The position numbers were made by a program, and so were the translations under genes. Shown here one piece after another: positions 1 through 6,780 of a stretch of DNA of 15,811 nucleotides. Position 1 is the first letter of the stretch, and every line of letters begins with the position of its first letter. Below the pieces are notes generated by a model. That model had not been told where the DNA came from, did no database searches, and saw only the letters and a program-made list of their open reading frames with translations. Origin of the DNA: JBKBMT01 sp046295655 (GTDB lineage Bacteria > Pseudomonadota > Alphaproteobacteria > Rhodobacterales > Rhodobacteraceae); assembly GCA_046295655.1 (NCBI GenBank), contig JBKBMT010000059.1, forward strand, positions 1 through 15,811. The letters are read 5' to 3'.

Positions 1-390
1 GGCACGATGCGCCGGCCAGTCGCGATGGACCGTGAACAACGTGTAGTCCCGCAGCAACTGCTTCACGTCCGTGCGTGTCGGTTCCGGGTAGATGTCCATC
101 GCGGAATAGAGCGCACCGAGCGCGCGCGCTTCCGCGAGGATGCTTTGCTCGGTGCGTTCGCGATTCTGATAGGCCGCCACGGTCAGCAGACCGGCCAGCA
201 GCGCATAGAACAGGCTGAAGCTGGCTGTCCCGTAGCCGACGCTCTCGTTGAACGTCGGGTCGGCCCGCCCGAAGAAGAGCCTGAGTATCGGTTTGACGAC
301 CAGGATTCCGAGAAATACCGCCCCCACGAAGGCAGCGCTGAACAGGATTGCGAGCCGCTCGGGGTCTGTCTCGTGGATGAAGTCCGGCAT
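1..390 (-). CDS. DUF4239 (bestrophin-like) membrane protein, C-terminus cut by window edge
   Basis: The reading frame stays open from an ATG at 390 down to the left edge, giving 130 residues of an incomplete protein. It starts MPDFIHETDPERLAILFSAA. Two hydrophobic segments are visible, at about residues 12-36 and 52-70. They are followed by a soluble stretch with the pattern EQSILAEARALGALYSAMDI and PEPTRTDVKQLLRDYTLF, which matches the DUF4239 family: a TM pair, then an acidic helix, then a PEP-R-x(n)-L-R-x-Y segment. The role of this family is unknown; some members are called bestrophin-like, but no channel activity can be claimed here. A GGGGAC Shine-Dalgarno lies 5 nt upstream of the ATG. 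It is transcribed divergently from the TAXI binding protein. Family assignment is fairly secure; function is unknown. Confidence 0.7.
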   Translation of the reverse strand, partial: MPDFIHETDPERLAILFSAAFVGAVFLGILVVKPILRLFFGRADPTFNESVGYGTASFSLFYALLAGLLTVAAYQNRERTEQSILAEARALGALYSAMDIYPEPTRTDVKQLLRDYTLFTVHRDWPAHRA

Positions 391-413
391 GTTTGTCCCC
401 GGGCCATCCGCGC

Positions 414-441
414 AGGTTAGTCGAGTTGAACCGCCGATCAA
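414..441 (-). promoter_or_regulatory. Putative promoter of the DUF4239 gene
   Basis: On the minus strand TTGATC (441-436) and TAACCT (419-414) are 16 bp apart. This would place the transcript start near 407, about 17 nt before the ATG at 390. The match is by eye only and is weak at the -10. Confidence 0.3.
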
Positions 442-463
442 CCATCAATGCGGGGATCGGGCT

Positions 464-491
464 TTGCAGCGTCACCCGGGTGCATCATAGT
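464..491 (+). promoter_or_regulatory. Putative promoter of the TAXI binding-protein gene
   Basis: TTGCAG (464-469) and CATAGT (486-491) have a 16-bp spacer. The predicted start near 498 leaves a leader of about 22 nt before the ATG at 520. The leader holds purine-rich GAGGAAG and a weaker GGGGCAAGG. Confidence 0.4.
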
Positions 492-519
492 CGATGAGGA
501 AGCGGCGTAGGGGCAAGGC

Positions 520-1476
520 ATGCATCTGTGGTTTCATCGGACCGCCGCGGCCTGCGCGATGCTCGCGCTGCTTTGTTCGCCGGTGCGTGCCCTGACCTTT
601 CTTTCCGTGGGGTCGGGCGAGCTTGACGGTGGATACTACCGGGTCGTCCGCGCGATCTGCGATGCTGCAAACGCCGCATTCCGCAGCGAACTGCGCTGCT
701 CGGCCGAACCGACGCCGGGGTCGATCTACAACCTGATCGCCCTGTCGCAAGGGGACCTCGACCTTGCGCTTGTCCAGTCCGACTGGCTGGTGCATGCCCG
801 TCGGGGAACATCGGTTTTTGCACGCCATGGACCCGACGCCCGGCTGCGCACTGTCCTTCCGCTCTATCCCGAAGCGGTTACGCTGATCGTGCGGCGAGAT
901 GCGGCAATCGCGGGCTTCGGCGAGATTGCCGGTCGCCGCGTCGATCTGGGTCATCCGGCATCGGGCCGGCGGGCGACGATGGAACGGCTGATGGAGGAAT
1001 ATGGCCTGAAGTCGCAGGATCTGGGCGCCACGTGCGAACTTCAGCCCGCCGCCGCGCTTTCGGCACTGTGCGCCGGTGCCATTGATGCGCTGGTTCTGGT
1101 TGCCGGCCACCCGAACGCCCGGCTGGGCGAGGTGCTGGATCGCTGCGACGCGGTGATCGTCCCGATCGTCGGACCCGAGGCGGAACGGCTGCTGGCCGCT
1201 GACGAAGGTTTCGTTCCCGTGGTGCTGGAAGCTTACCTCTATCCGGCCCAACCCGAGGCCGTCGAGACCATCGCGGTCAGGGCCACGCTGGTGGCGCGGG
1301 ACACCATGCCGGACGAACCTGTGCGCCGGATCGTAGAGGTGATCGCGACGCAGGCCGCCCGTCTGGGCGAGCGCGAGGCGCTGCTCAAGGGTCTCGATCC
1401 CGCGCGCTTGGCGCGCGACGCGCCGGTGGCGCCGCTTCACCCCGCCGCGGCCTCGGTGCTCGGGCTGACCCCCTGA
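520..1476 (+). CDS. TAXI family TRAP transporter solute-binding protein
   Basis: This 318-aa protein has a Sec signal peptide: basic start MHLWFHR, a hydrophobic core, and likely cleavage after SPVRA near residue 25. The mature protein opens with LTFLSVGSGELDGGYYRVVR, the glycine/tyrosine signature of TAXI (TRAP-associated extracytoplasmic immunogenic) binding proteins. Further family features are GSIYNLIALSQGDLDLALVQ at about residues 68-87, a second-lobe strand LYPEAVTLIVRR, and GRRVDLGHPASGRR. It would bind a small, probably carboxylated, solute in the periplasm and hand it to a fused DctQM-type permease, but no such permease is next to it in this window. The gene is flanked by a divergent membrane protein and by argC, 65 nt downstream. 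The ligand cannot be predicted. Length is normal for the family. Confidence 0.85.
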   Translation: MHLWFHRTAAACAMLALLCSPVRALTFLSVGSGELDGGYYRVVRAICDAANAAFRSELRCSAEPTPGSIYNLIALSQGDLDLALVQSDWLVHARRGTSVFARHGPDARLRTVLPLYPEAVTLIVRRDAAIAGFGEIAGRRVDLGHPASGRRATMERLMEEYGLKSQDLGATCELQPAAALSALCAGAIDALVLVAGHPNARLGEVLDRCDAVIVPIVGPEAERLLAADEGFVPVVLEAYLYPAQPEAVETIAVRATLVARDTMPDEPVRRIVEVIATQAARLGEREALLKGLDPARLARDAPVAPLHPAAASVLGLTP

Positions 1477-1541
1477 CGAATCCGGCCTTGCGCGCAGGCC
1501 CGGGCTGCGCCAGAAACGGCACCGCAAAGGGATCCTCGTTC

Positions 1542-2570
1542 ATGAAACATCGCGTCGCCATCCTCGGGGCCTCGGGCTATACCGGGGCGGAACTGGTCCG
1601 GCTGATCGCCACCCATCCCGGGCTGGAGATCGCCGCGCTGTCGGCCGACCGCAAGGCAGGGCAGACCATGGCAGAGGTCTTTCCCTTCCTGCGCCATCTC
1701 GACCTGCCCCAGCTTGTCCGGATCGACGAGATCGATCTGGCCGGGATCGACCTGTGCTTCTGCGCGCTTCCGCATGCGACGACACAGACCGTGATCGCCG
1801 GTCTGCCACGCGATCTGAAGGTGGTGGACCTGTCGGCCGACTTCCGGCTGCGCGATCCGGCCGAGTACGAGAAGTGGTACGGCCAGCCCCATGCCGCGCC
1901 GGAGCTTCAGGCCGAGGCGATCTACGGGCTGACCGAGTTCTACCGGCCACAGATCCGGTCGGCGCGGCTGGTCGCGGGGACGGGGTGCAATGCGGCCACC
2001 GGGCAGTATGCGCTACGGCCGCTGATCGCGGCGGGGGTGATCGACCTCGACCGGATCGTGATAGATCTCAAGGCCGGCGTCTCTGGTGCCGGGCGCAGCC
2101 TCAAGGAGAACCTTCTGCACGCCGAGCTTTCGGGCGGGACACACAGCTATTCCGCCGGCGGCAGGCATCGGCATCTGGGCGAGTTCGACCAGGAATTCGG
2201 CGCCCTTGCCGGTCGGCCGGTGCGGGTGCAGTTCACGCCGCATCTTCTGCCCTTCAACCGCGGCATCCTTGCGACCGTCTATGTCGACGGCGACCCCGCC
2301 GAGATCCATGCCACGCTGGCCGCGGCCTATGTCTCCGAGCCGTTCCTGAAGGTGCTGCCTTTTGGCGCACTCCCCTCGACACGGGACGTCGCCGGCTCCA
2401 ACTTCTGTCATCTCGGCGTCACCGGGGATCGAATTCCCGGCCGCGCCGTGGTAATTGCAGTTCTGGACAACCTGACCAAGGGATCCTCGGGCCAGGCGAT
2501 CCAGAACGCGAACCTGATGCTGGGGCTGGAGGAGACGGCGGGCCTGATGCTGGCGCCGGTCTTCCCGTGA
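1542..2570 (+). CDS. argC: N-acetyl-gamma-glutamyl-phosphate reductase
   Basis: ArgC makes N-acetylglutamate-5-semialdehyde from N-acetylglutamyl-5-phosphate using NADPH, the third step of arginine synthesis, in the cytoplasm. The 342-aa product begins MKHRVAILGASGYTGAELVR, the dinucleotide-binding GxSGYTGxEL motif. The catalytic Cys is C149 in VAGTGCNAATGQYAL. Its context is GCNA rather than the GCYPT found in E. coli-type enzymes. Conserved KAGVSGAGRSLKEN and GRHRHLGE segments follow. The frame is open to 1488, but the ATG at 1542 aligns with the family start and has an AAAGGGA ribosome site, so I use it. ccmE starts 7 nt after the stop, so the two genes are probably co-transcribed. No convincing promoter is visible in the 65-nt gap upstream. 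Confidence 0.96.
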   Translation: MKHRVAILGASGYTGAELVRLIATHPGLEIAALSADRKAGQTMAEVFPFLRHLDLPQLVRIDEIDLAGIDLCFCALPHATTQTVIAGLPRDLKVVDLSADFRLRDPAEYEKWYGQPHAAPELQAEAIYGLTEFYRPQIRSARLVAGTGCNAATGQYALRPLIAAGVIDLDRIVIDLKAGVSGAGRSLKENLLHAELSGGTHSYSAGGRHRHLGEFDQEFGALAGRPVRVQFTPHLLPFNRGILATVYVDGDPAEIHATLAAAYVSEPFLKVLPFGALPSTRDVAGSNFCHLGVTGDRIPGRAVVIAVLDNLTKGSSGQAIQNANLMLGLEETAGLMLAPVFP

Positions 2571-2577
2571 GGGTGCG

Positions 2578-3024
2578 ATGCGCGGACTGAAGAAGAAGCG
2601 GCGGGTCCAGATCATCGTGATGGCGGCGCTGGCGCTGGCGCTTTCGACCGCGCTGATCGGCTATGCGATGCGCGACGGCATCAACTTCTTCTTCTCGCCC
2701 ACCCAGATCGTCGATAATCCGCCTGACGCCTCGCGCACCATCCGTATCGGCGGGCTGGTCGAGGACGGAAGCCTGATCCGCGGACAGGGCGAGACGATCC
2801 GCTTCCGGGTTACCGACACCAATGCCTCGGTCGAGGTCACCTATACCGGCGTCCTGCCCGACCTGTTCGGGGAAGGGCAGGGGACGGTCGTCACCGGCCG
2901 GCTGGAGAACGGCGTGTTCCGCGCGACCGAGGTGTTGGCGCGGCACGACGAGACCTATCTGCCGAAAGAGGTCATCGACGCGCTGAAGGAACAGGGTGTC
3001 TATGTCGATCCCGGCGCATCGTGA
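2578..3024 (+). CDS. ccmE: Cytochrome c-type biogenesis heme chaperone CcmE
   Basis: CcmE carries heme covalently in the periplasm between the CcmABCD export complex and the CcmF/H ligation complex. The 148-aa protein has a basic start (MRGLKKKRRV), one signal anchor at about residues 10-30, and an OB-fold domain. The heme-attachment motif LARHDETYLP is intact: His123 is the covalent heme ligand and Tyr127 the axial ligand. A short acidic tail ends at DPGAS. It starts 7 nt after argC. Its partner genes ccmF and ccmH lie 1.3 kb downstream, separated by an endolysin and a holin gene. CcmABCD and CcmG are not in this window. Confidence 0.96.
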   Translation: MRGLKKKRRVQIIVMAALALALSTALIGYAMRDGINFFFSPTQIVDNPPDASRTIRIGGLVEDGSLIRGQGETIRFRVTDTNASVEVTYTGVLPDLFGEGQGTVVTGRLENGVFRATEVLARHDETYLPKEVIDALKEQGVYVDPGAS

Positions 3025-3073
3025 CCCGGCGCGCGCTGCCGTAGGTCCGGCTTAACCCTTCCTTCGCATCCTT

Positions 3074-3097
3074 GCCCCCGCCGCAGCAGCCGGGGGT
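3074..3097 (+). promoter_or_regulatory. Hairpin that masks the endolysin Shine-Dalgarno
   Basis: CCCCCG at 3075-3080 is perfectly complementary to CGGGGG at 3091-3096, with a 10-nt loop and an optional G-T pair outside it. The GGGGG strand is the only Shine-Dalgarno candidate for the ATG at 3101 (spacing 4 nt), so a folded leader would block ribosome access. Regulation is inferred from the structure only. Confidence 0.4.
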
Positions 3098-3100
3098 ATC

Positions 3101-3712
3101 ATGCAGTCGGTCCGCCAGATCGCCGAACAGATCGTCGCCCGCGAGGGCGGTTTCGTCAACGACCGTGCCGATCCCGGGGGGGCCACGAACTGGGGCGTCA
3201 CGATCCACACCATGCGGCGGCTGGGCCTTGACCTGACAGGCGACGGCCGCGTGACCGAAGCCGACGTCCGGGCGCTGAGCCGGGATCAGGCCGTGGACAT
3301 CTACATCGAGCACTATTTCCGGCGGCCGCGGATCGGCGCGCTGCCCGAGGTGGTGCAGGCCAGCGTGTTCGACATGTATGTGAACGCCGGATCGAATGCG
3401 GTCAGGATCCTTCAGCGCATGCTGTGCCGCATGGGCCACGATACTGCCGTGGACGGGGTCATCGGGCCGCAGACGATCCGCAACGCACATGCCGCGGCGG
3501 CGCGCGATCCGCGCCTGTTCGCCGACGCCTACGGGATCGAGCGGCGCAACTACTATTACGCTCTGGCCGACGGGCGGCCCGCGAGCCGCAAGTTCGCCCG
3601 CCGGCGCGACGGGGGCAAGGGCGGCTGGATACGGCGGGCCGAGGAATTCATCTCGCCACGTTTCCATCTGTCCGAGGCGCAGCACCGGGAAAGGACACGG
3701 GCATGGGCATGA
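3101..3712 (+). CDS. Holin-associated N-acetylmuramidase (GH108 endolysin, GTA lysis type)
   Basis: This 203-aa enzyme should cleave the glycan strands of peptidoglycan so the cell can lyse. The N-terminal GH108 (zliS/secretion-activator) domain spans about residues 5-95 and has the catalytic motif REGGFVNDRADPGGATNWGV, with Glu15 as expected catalytic acid. A peptidoglycan-binding domain of the PG_binding_3 type follows, with DGVIGPQTIRNAH near residues 126-138 and IERRNYYYALADGRP after it. No signal peptide is present, so export depends on the holin encoded directly downstream, whose start overlaps this gene by 10 nt. In Rhodobacter capsulatus an endolysin/holin pair outside the main structural cluster releases gene transfer agent particles; this pair fits that type. 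It sits between ccmE and ccmF, not inside a prophage. Confidence 0.88.
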   Translation: MQSVRQIAEQIVAREGGFVNDRADPGGATNWGVTIHTMRRLGLDLTGDGRVTEADVRALSRDQAVDIYIEHYFRRPRIGALPEVVQASVFDMYVNAGSNAVRILQRMLCRMGHDTAVDGVIGPQTIRNAHAAAARDPRLFADAYGIERRNYYYALADGRPASRKFARRRDGGKGGWIRRAEEFISPRFHLSEAQHRERTRAWA

Positions 3713-4221
3713 TCGGGCGGCTGGTCGGCGGACCGCAGGCGGTGGTGGCGCTGGGACAGGCTGCCGGGGATCTGGCTCAGGTCCTCACACCCCATGCGAC
3801 CCGGCGGATGGAGCTGTCGGCGGCGGCGGCCCGGGCGGCGCTTGACCAGCACGGCGCCGAATTCGCGCAGATGCGCGACGGCTGGTTCGATCAGGCGGTC
3901 AACGGGCTGAACCGGCTGCCGCGGCCCATGCTGGCGCTCGGCACGCTTGGGCTCTTCGTCTTTGCGATGGCCGATCCCGACGCCTTTGCGCACCGGATGC
4001 GGGGGCTGGCCGAGGTGCCCGAACCGCTGTGGTGGCTCCTGGGCGCGATCGTCGCGTTCTACTTCGGCGCGCGCGAGACGCATTACTTCCGCACCCGGCC
4101 CCAGGTCGCGCTGCTCGCCGGCGACACCGGGCCGTCGGCCGACAACCCCGAACGGCCGGTCACGGGCGGGGGCGACAACCCCGCGCTCGATCTCTGGACC
4201 GCGCGCGCCGGGGACCGCTGA
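3703..4221 (+). CDS. Holin, 3TM family for gene transfer agent release
   Basis: This 172-aa membrane protein begins MGMIGRLVGGPQAVVALGQA and matches the GTA holin family (PF11351-like). An N-terminal amphipathic region ends in AQMRDGWFDQAVNGLNRLPR. It is followed by two clear membrane segments, about residues 77-93 (MLALGTLGLFVFAMA) and 107-122 (LWWLLGAIVAFYFGARE). A polar tail follows, rich in Pro and Gly. Such holins open the inner membrane so the cytoplasmic endolysin reaches the wall. The start at 3703 lies inside the endolysin gene (10-nt overlap), so translation is probably coupled. A second in-frame ATG sits two codons later, which recalls dual-start holins, but whether both are used is not known. 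Confidence 0.82.
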   Translation: MGMIGRLVGGPQAVVALGQAAGDLAQVLTPHATRRMELSAAAARAALDQHGAEFAQMRDGWFDQAVNGLNRLPRPMLALGTLGLFVFAMADPDAFAHRMRGLAEVPEPLWWLLGAIVAFYFGARETHYFRTRPQVALLAGDTGPSADNPERPVTGGGDNPALDLWTARAGDR

Positions 4222-4255
4222 CGCCCTCTTGACTGCGGCCTCGGCGCGCAGGGCA

Positions 4256-4284
4256 TTGGCGCGCCGCCTGGCGCGCATTAGACT
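4256..4284 (+). promoter_or_regulatory. Promoter of ccmF, probably leaderless
   Basis: TTGGCG (4256-4261) and TAGACT (4279-4284) are separated by exactly 17 bp. A start 7-8 nt after the -10 coincides with the ATG at 4292. There is no purine-rich Shine-Dalgarno between them. Three copies of GGCGCGC (from 4243, 4258 and 4270) lie in and just ahead of this promoter. Confidence 0.55.
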
Positions 4285-4291
4285 GCGCGTC

Positions 4292-6259
4292 ATGATCGCA
4301 GAGCTTGGCCATTTCGCCCTGATCCTCGCGCTGGCCGTGGCGCTGGTGCAGACCGTCATCCCGCTTGTCGGTGCGCACAAGGGCTGGCCGGGCTGGATCG
4401 CGGTGGCCGAACCTGCGGCGGTGATCCAGTTCCTGCTGACCGCCTTTGCCTTTGCCGCGCTGACCTATGCCTTCGTGGTCTCGGACTTCAGCCTGTCGCT
4501 GGTGGTCGCCAACTCGCACACCGCCAAGCCGATGCTCTACAAGGTCACCGGCGTCTGGGGCAATCACGAGGGATCGCTGCTGCTGTGGGTCGTGACGCTG
4601 GCGCTGTTCGGCGCCTGCGCGGCCTGGTTCGGCGGCGGTCTGCCGCCCGGTCTGCGCGCGCGCGTGATCGCGGTGCAGGGCTCGATCGGGGTCGCCTTCC
4701 TGACCTTCATGCTGTTCACCTCGAACCCGTTCCTGCGGCTCGAGGTTCCGCCCATGGACGGGCGCGATCTGAACCCGCTTCTGCAGGACCCCGGTCTCGC
4801 CTTCCATCCGCCGTTCCTGTATCTCGGCTACGTGGGCCTTTCGATGGCCTTCTCCTTCGCCGTCGCCGCGTTGATCGAGGGCCGGGTGGATGCGGCCTGG
4901 GGGCGCTGGGTGCGGCCCTGGACGCTGGCTGCCTGGGTGTTCCTGACCATCGGCATCGCACTCGGGTCCTGGTGGGCCTACTACGAACTGGGCTGGGGCG
5001 GTTTCTGGTTCTGGGACCCGGTCGAGAACGCAAGCTTCATGCCGTGGCTGATCGCCGCGGCGCTGCTGCATTCGGCGATCGTGGTCGAGAAGCGCGAGGC
5101 GCTGAAATCCTGGACGATCCTTCTGGCGATCCTCGCCTTCGGCTTCTCGCTGATCGGCACCTTCATCGTCCGGTCCGGGATCATCACATCGGTCCATGCC
5201 TTTGCCAACGATCCCGAGCGGGGGGTGTTCATCCTGATGATCTTCGCCTTCTTCGTGGGCGGTGCGCTGACGCTCTATGCGATCCGCGCGGCGGCGCTGG
5301 AGGCGAAGGGGGTCTTTTCCATGGTCAGCCGCGAATCGGCGCTGGTCATGAACAACGTGCTGCTCGCGGTGTCGTCCTTCGTCGTGTTCATCGGCACGAT
5401 CTGGCCGCTGGTGGCGGAAATGGCCTGGGGGCGCAAGCTGTCGGTCGGACCCCCGTTCTTCGACATGGCCTTCACGCCCTTCGTCGTCGCGCTGGCGGTC
5501 CTGCTGCCGTTCGGGTCCATGCTGCCGTGGAAACGGGCGGATGTCCGGCGCGCCGCCCGGCCGCTGACCGGCATCCTCGCCCTTGCCGTCGCGGCAGGGG
5601 CGCTGACGTGGACATTGCAGACCGGCCGCTCGGCGCTTGCGCCTGTTGGCGTCGCGCTGGGGCTGTGGGTGGTGGGCGGTGCCCTGCTGGACCTGTGGAC
5701 ACGCACCGGCCGCGGGGCGGTGCAGGGGCGGCTCGGCCGGCTGGCGCGGCTGCCGCGCGCCGACTGGGGCAAGGCGGTGGCCCATGCCGGCCTCGGCGTC
5801 ACGATCTTCGCCGTCGCTGCCCTGACCGGCTGGGAGAAGGAGGATATCCGCGTCCTGCGCACCGGCGAGAGCCTGGAGATCGGCGGATATACCGTCACCC
5901 TGATGGATGTGCGCGAGGTCGAGGGGCCGAACTATCTGTCCACCATGGCCGAGATGCGGGTGACCGGCGGCTGGCGGACCTTCACGCTGTTTCCCGAAAA
6001 GCGCATCTATCCGGTGGCCGGGATGCCGACGACCGAGGCGGCGATCGACTACGGTTTCTGGCGCGACGTCTATCTGGTGATCGGCGATCCGCAGGAAGGC
6101 GGCGGCTGGGCGGTGCGCAGCTATGTCAAGCCCTTCGCGAACTGGCTCTGGGCCGGGTGCATCCTGATGGCGCTGGGGGGCTTCATCAGCCTCAGCGACC
6201 GGCGCTATCGCGTGGCAGCCGGCGCATCGCGTCGGCCTGCTGCGGTGCCGGCGGAATGA
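4292..6259 (+). CDS. ccmF: Heme lyase subunit CcmF (cytochrome c maturation)
   Basis: CcmF is the inner-membrane subunit that takes heme from holo-CcmE and, with CcmH, ligates it to apocytochrome c. The 655-aa product is of normal length and has many membrane helices. The tryptophan-rich WWD heme-handling motif is at about residues 235-252 (WGGFWFWDPVENASFMPW). The family segments WGNHEGSLLLW (89-99), HPPFLYLGYVG (172-182), LLHSAIVVEKRE and IITSVHAFANDPERG supply the conserved histidines. A large periplasmic loop near the C-terminus (about 515-615) precedes the last helix. The frame is open far upstream, but ATG 4292 gives the family N-terminus MIAELGHFALILAL and sits right at the predicted transcript start. 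Its TGA overlaps the ccmH ATG as ATGA. Confidence 0.96.
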   Translation: MIAELGHFALILALAVALVQTVIPLVGAHKGWPGWIAVAEPAAVIQFLLTAFAFAALTYAFVVSDFSLSLVVANSHTAKPMLYKVTGVWGNHEGSLLLWVVTLALFGACAAWFGGGLPPGLRARVIAVQGSIGVAFLTFMLFTSNPFLRLEVPPMDGRDLNPLLQDPGLAFHPPFLYLGYVGLSMAFSFAVAALIEGRVDAAWGRWVRPWTLAAWVFLTIGIALGSWWAYYELGWGGFWFWDPVENASFMPWLIAAALLHSAIVVEKREALKSWTILLAILAFGFSLIGTFIVRSGIITSVHAFANDPERGVFILMIFAFFVGGALTLYAIRAAALEAKGVFSMVSRESALVMNNVLLAVSSFVVFIGTIWPLVAEMAWGRKLSVGPPFFDMAFTPFVVALAVLLPFGSMLPWKRADVRRAARPLTGILALAVAAGALTWTLQTGRSALAPVGVALGLWVVGGALLDLWTRTGRGAVQGRLGRLARLPRADWGKAVAHAGLGVTIFAVAALTGWEKEDIRVLRTGESLEIGGYTVTLMDVREVEGPNYLSTMAEMRVTGGWRTFTLFPEKRIYPVAGMPTTEAAIDYGFWRDVYLVIGDPQEGGGWAVRSYVKPFANWLWAGCILMALGGFISLSDRRYRVAAGASRRPAAVPAE

Positions 6260-6708
6260 TCCGCGCACTGATCCTGGTGCTGGTTCTGGCCGTGCCCGCC
6301 CATGCGGTGCAGCCCGACGAGATTCTGGACGATCCAGCGCTGGAGGCACGGGCACGGGAACTGTCGCGCGATCTCCGGTGCCTTGTCTGCCGCAACGAAT
6401 CGATCGACGATTCCAACGCCCCGCTGGCACGCGACCTGCGCATCCTGGTGCGCGAGCGTCTGGTGGCCGGCGACAGTGACGCCGAGGTGATGGCCTTCGT
6501 GGTTGACCGCTACGGGGAATACGTGCTGCTGCGGCCGACGGCGACGGGTGGAAACCTGGTGCTATGGCTTGCCGGGCCGGTCCTGCTGGCGGCGGGGCTG
6601 GGCGGCGCTTTCCTCTATCTGCGCCGCAGGCGGGCAGCACCCGGCGCCGCGCCGCAGCCGCTGACCGAGGCAGAGCGGCAGCGGCTGCGGGAAATCCTGA
6701 ACGAATGA
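6256..6708 (+). CDS. ccmH: Cytochrome c-type biogenesis protein CcmH
   Basis: CcmH is a periplasmic, membrane-anchored thiol-disulfide protein that keeps the CXXCH motif of apocytochrome c reduced for heme attachment. The 150-aa protein has a cleavable signal (MIRALILVLVLAVPAHA), the redox motif RCLVCRN with Cys42 and Cys45, the family stretch ESIDDSNAPLARDLR, and one C-terminal anchor helix at about residues 102-124. A cytoplasmic tail contains LTEAERQRLREILNE. It is the short, single-domain form, without the TPR part found fused in E. coli CcmH (separate as CcmI elsewhere); no ccmI is visible here. It overlaps ccmF by four bases (ATGA), so the two are translationally coupled. A terminator follows 22 nt after the stop. 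Confidence 0.95.
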   Translation: MIRALILVLVLAVPAHAVQPDEILDDPALEARARELSRDLRCLVCRNESIDDSNAPLARDLRILVRERLVAGDSDAEVMAFVVDRYGEYVLLRPTATGGNLVLWLAGPVLLAAGLGGAFLYLRRRRAAPGAAPQPLTEAERQRLREILNE

Positions 6709-6730
6709 CGCAAAGTCCGGCTTTCGCGCG

Positions 6731-6764
6731 CTCCGGCGGACGCTAGAGTGGCGCCGGAGTTTTT
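6731..6764 (+). terminator. Rho-independent terminator after ccmH
   Basis: CTCCGGCG (6731-6738) pairs perfectly with CGCCGGAG (6752-6759), with a 13-nt loop, followed at once by TTTTT (6760-6764). It ends the ccmF-ccmH unit. A possible GTG start of the next gene at 6748 falls in its loop, which argues for the later ATG at 6781. Confidence 0.8.
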
Positions 6765-6780
6765 GGCGGGGACGGGACGG

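Noticed and set aside
3101..4221. Prophage remnant
   Set aside because: Only the two lysis genes are present, both intact, with host-like composition and no integrase, att repeats or structural genes.
3947..4291. Upstream extension of ccmF
   Set aside because: It overlaps the holin gene in another frame and has no CcmF-like sequence; ATG 4292 gives the known N-terminus.
4160..6640. 826-aa open frame on the minus strand opposite ccmF
   Set aside because: Antisense shadow of high-GC codons; the product is low-complexity and rich in Arg, Gly, His and Pro, while ccmF on the other strand is certain.
6721..6749. Promoter for the crotonase with TAGAGT as -10
   Set aside because: The -35 position reads CTTTCG, a poor match, and the start would fall inside the terminator stem.
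6748..6780. GTG start for the crotonase
   Set aside because: The codon lies in the loop of the ccmH terminator and has no ribosome site; ATG 6781 fits the family.
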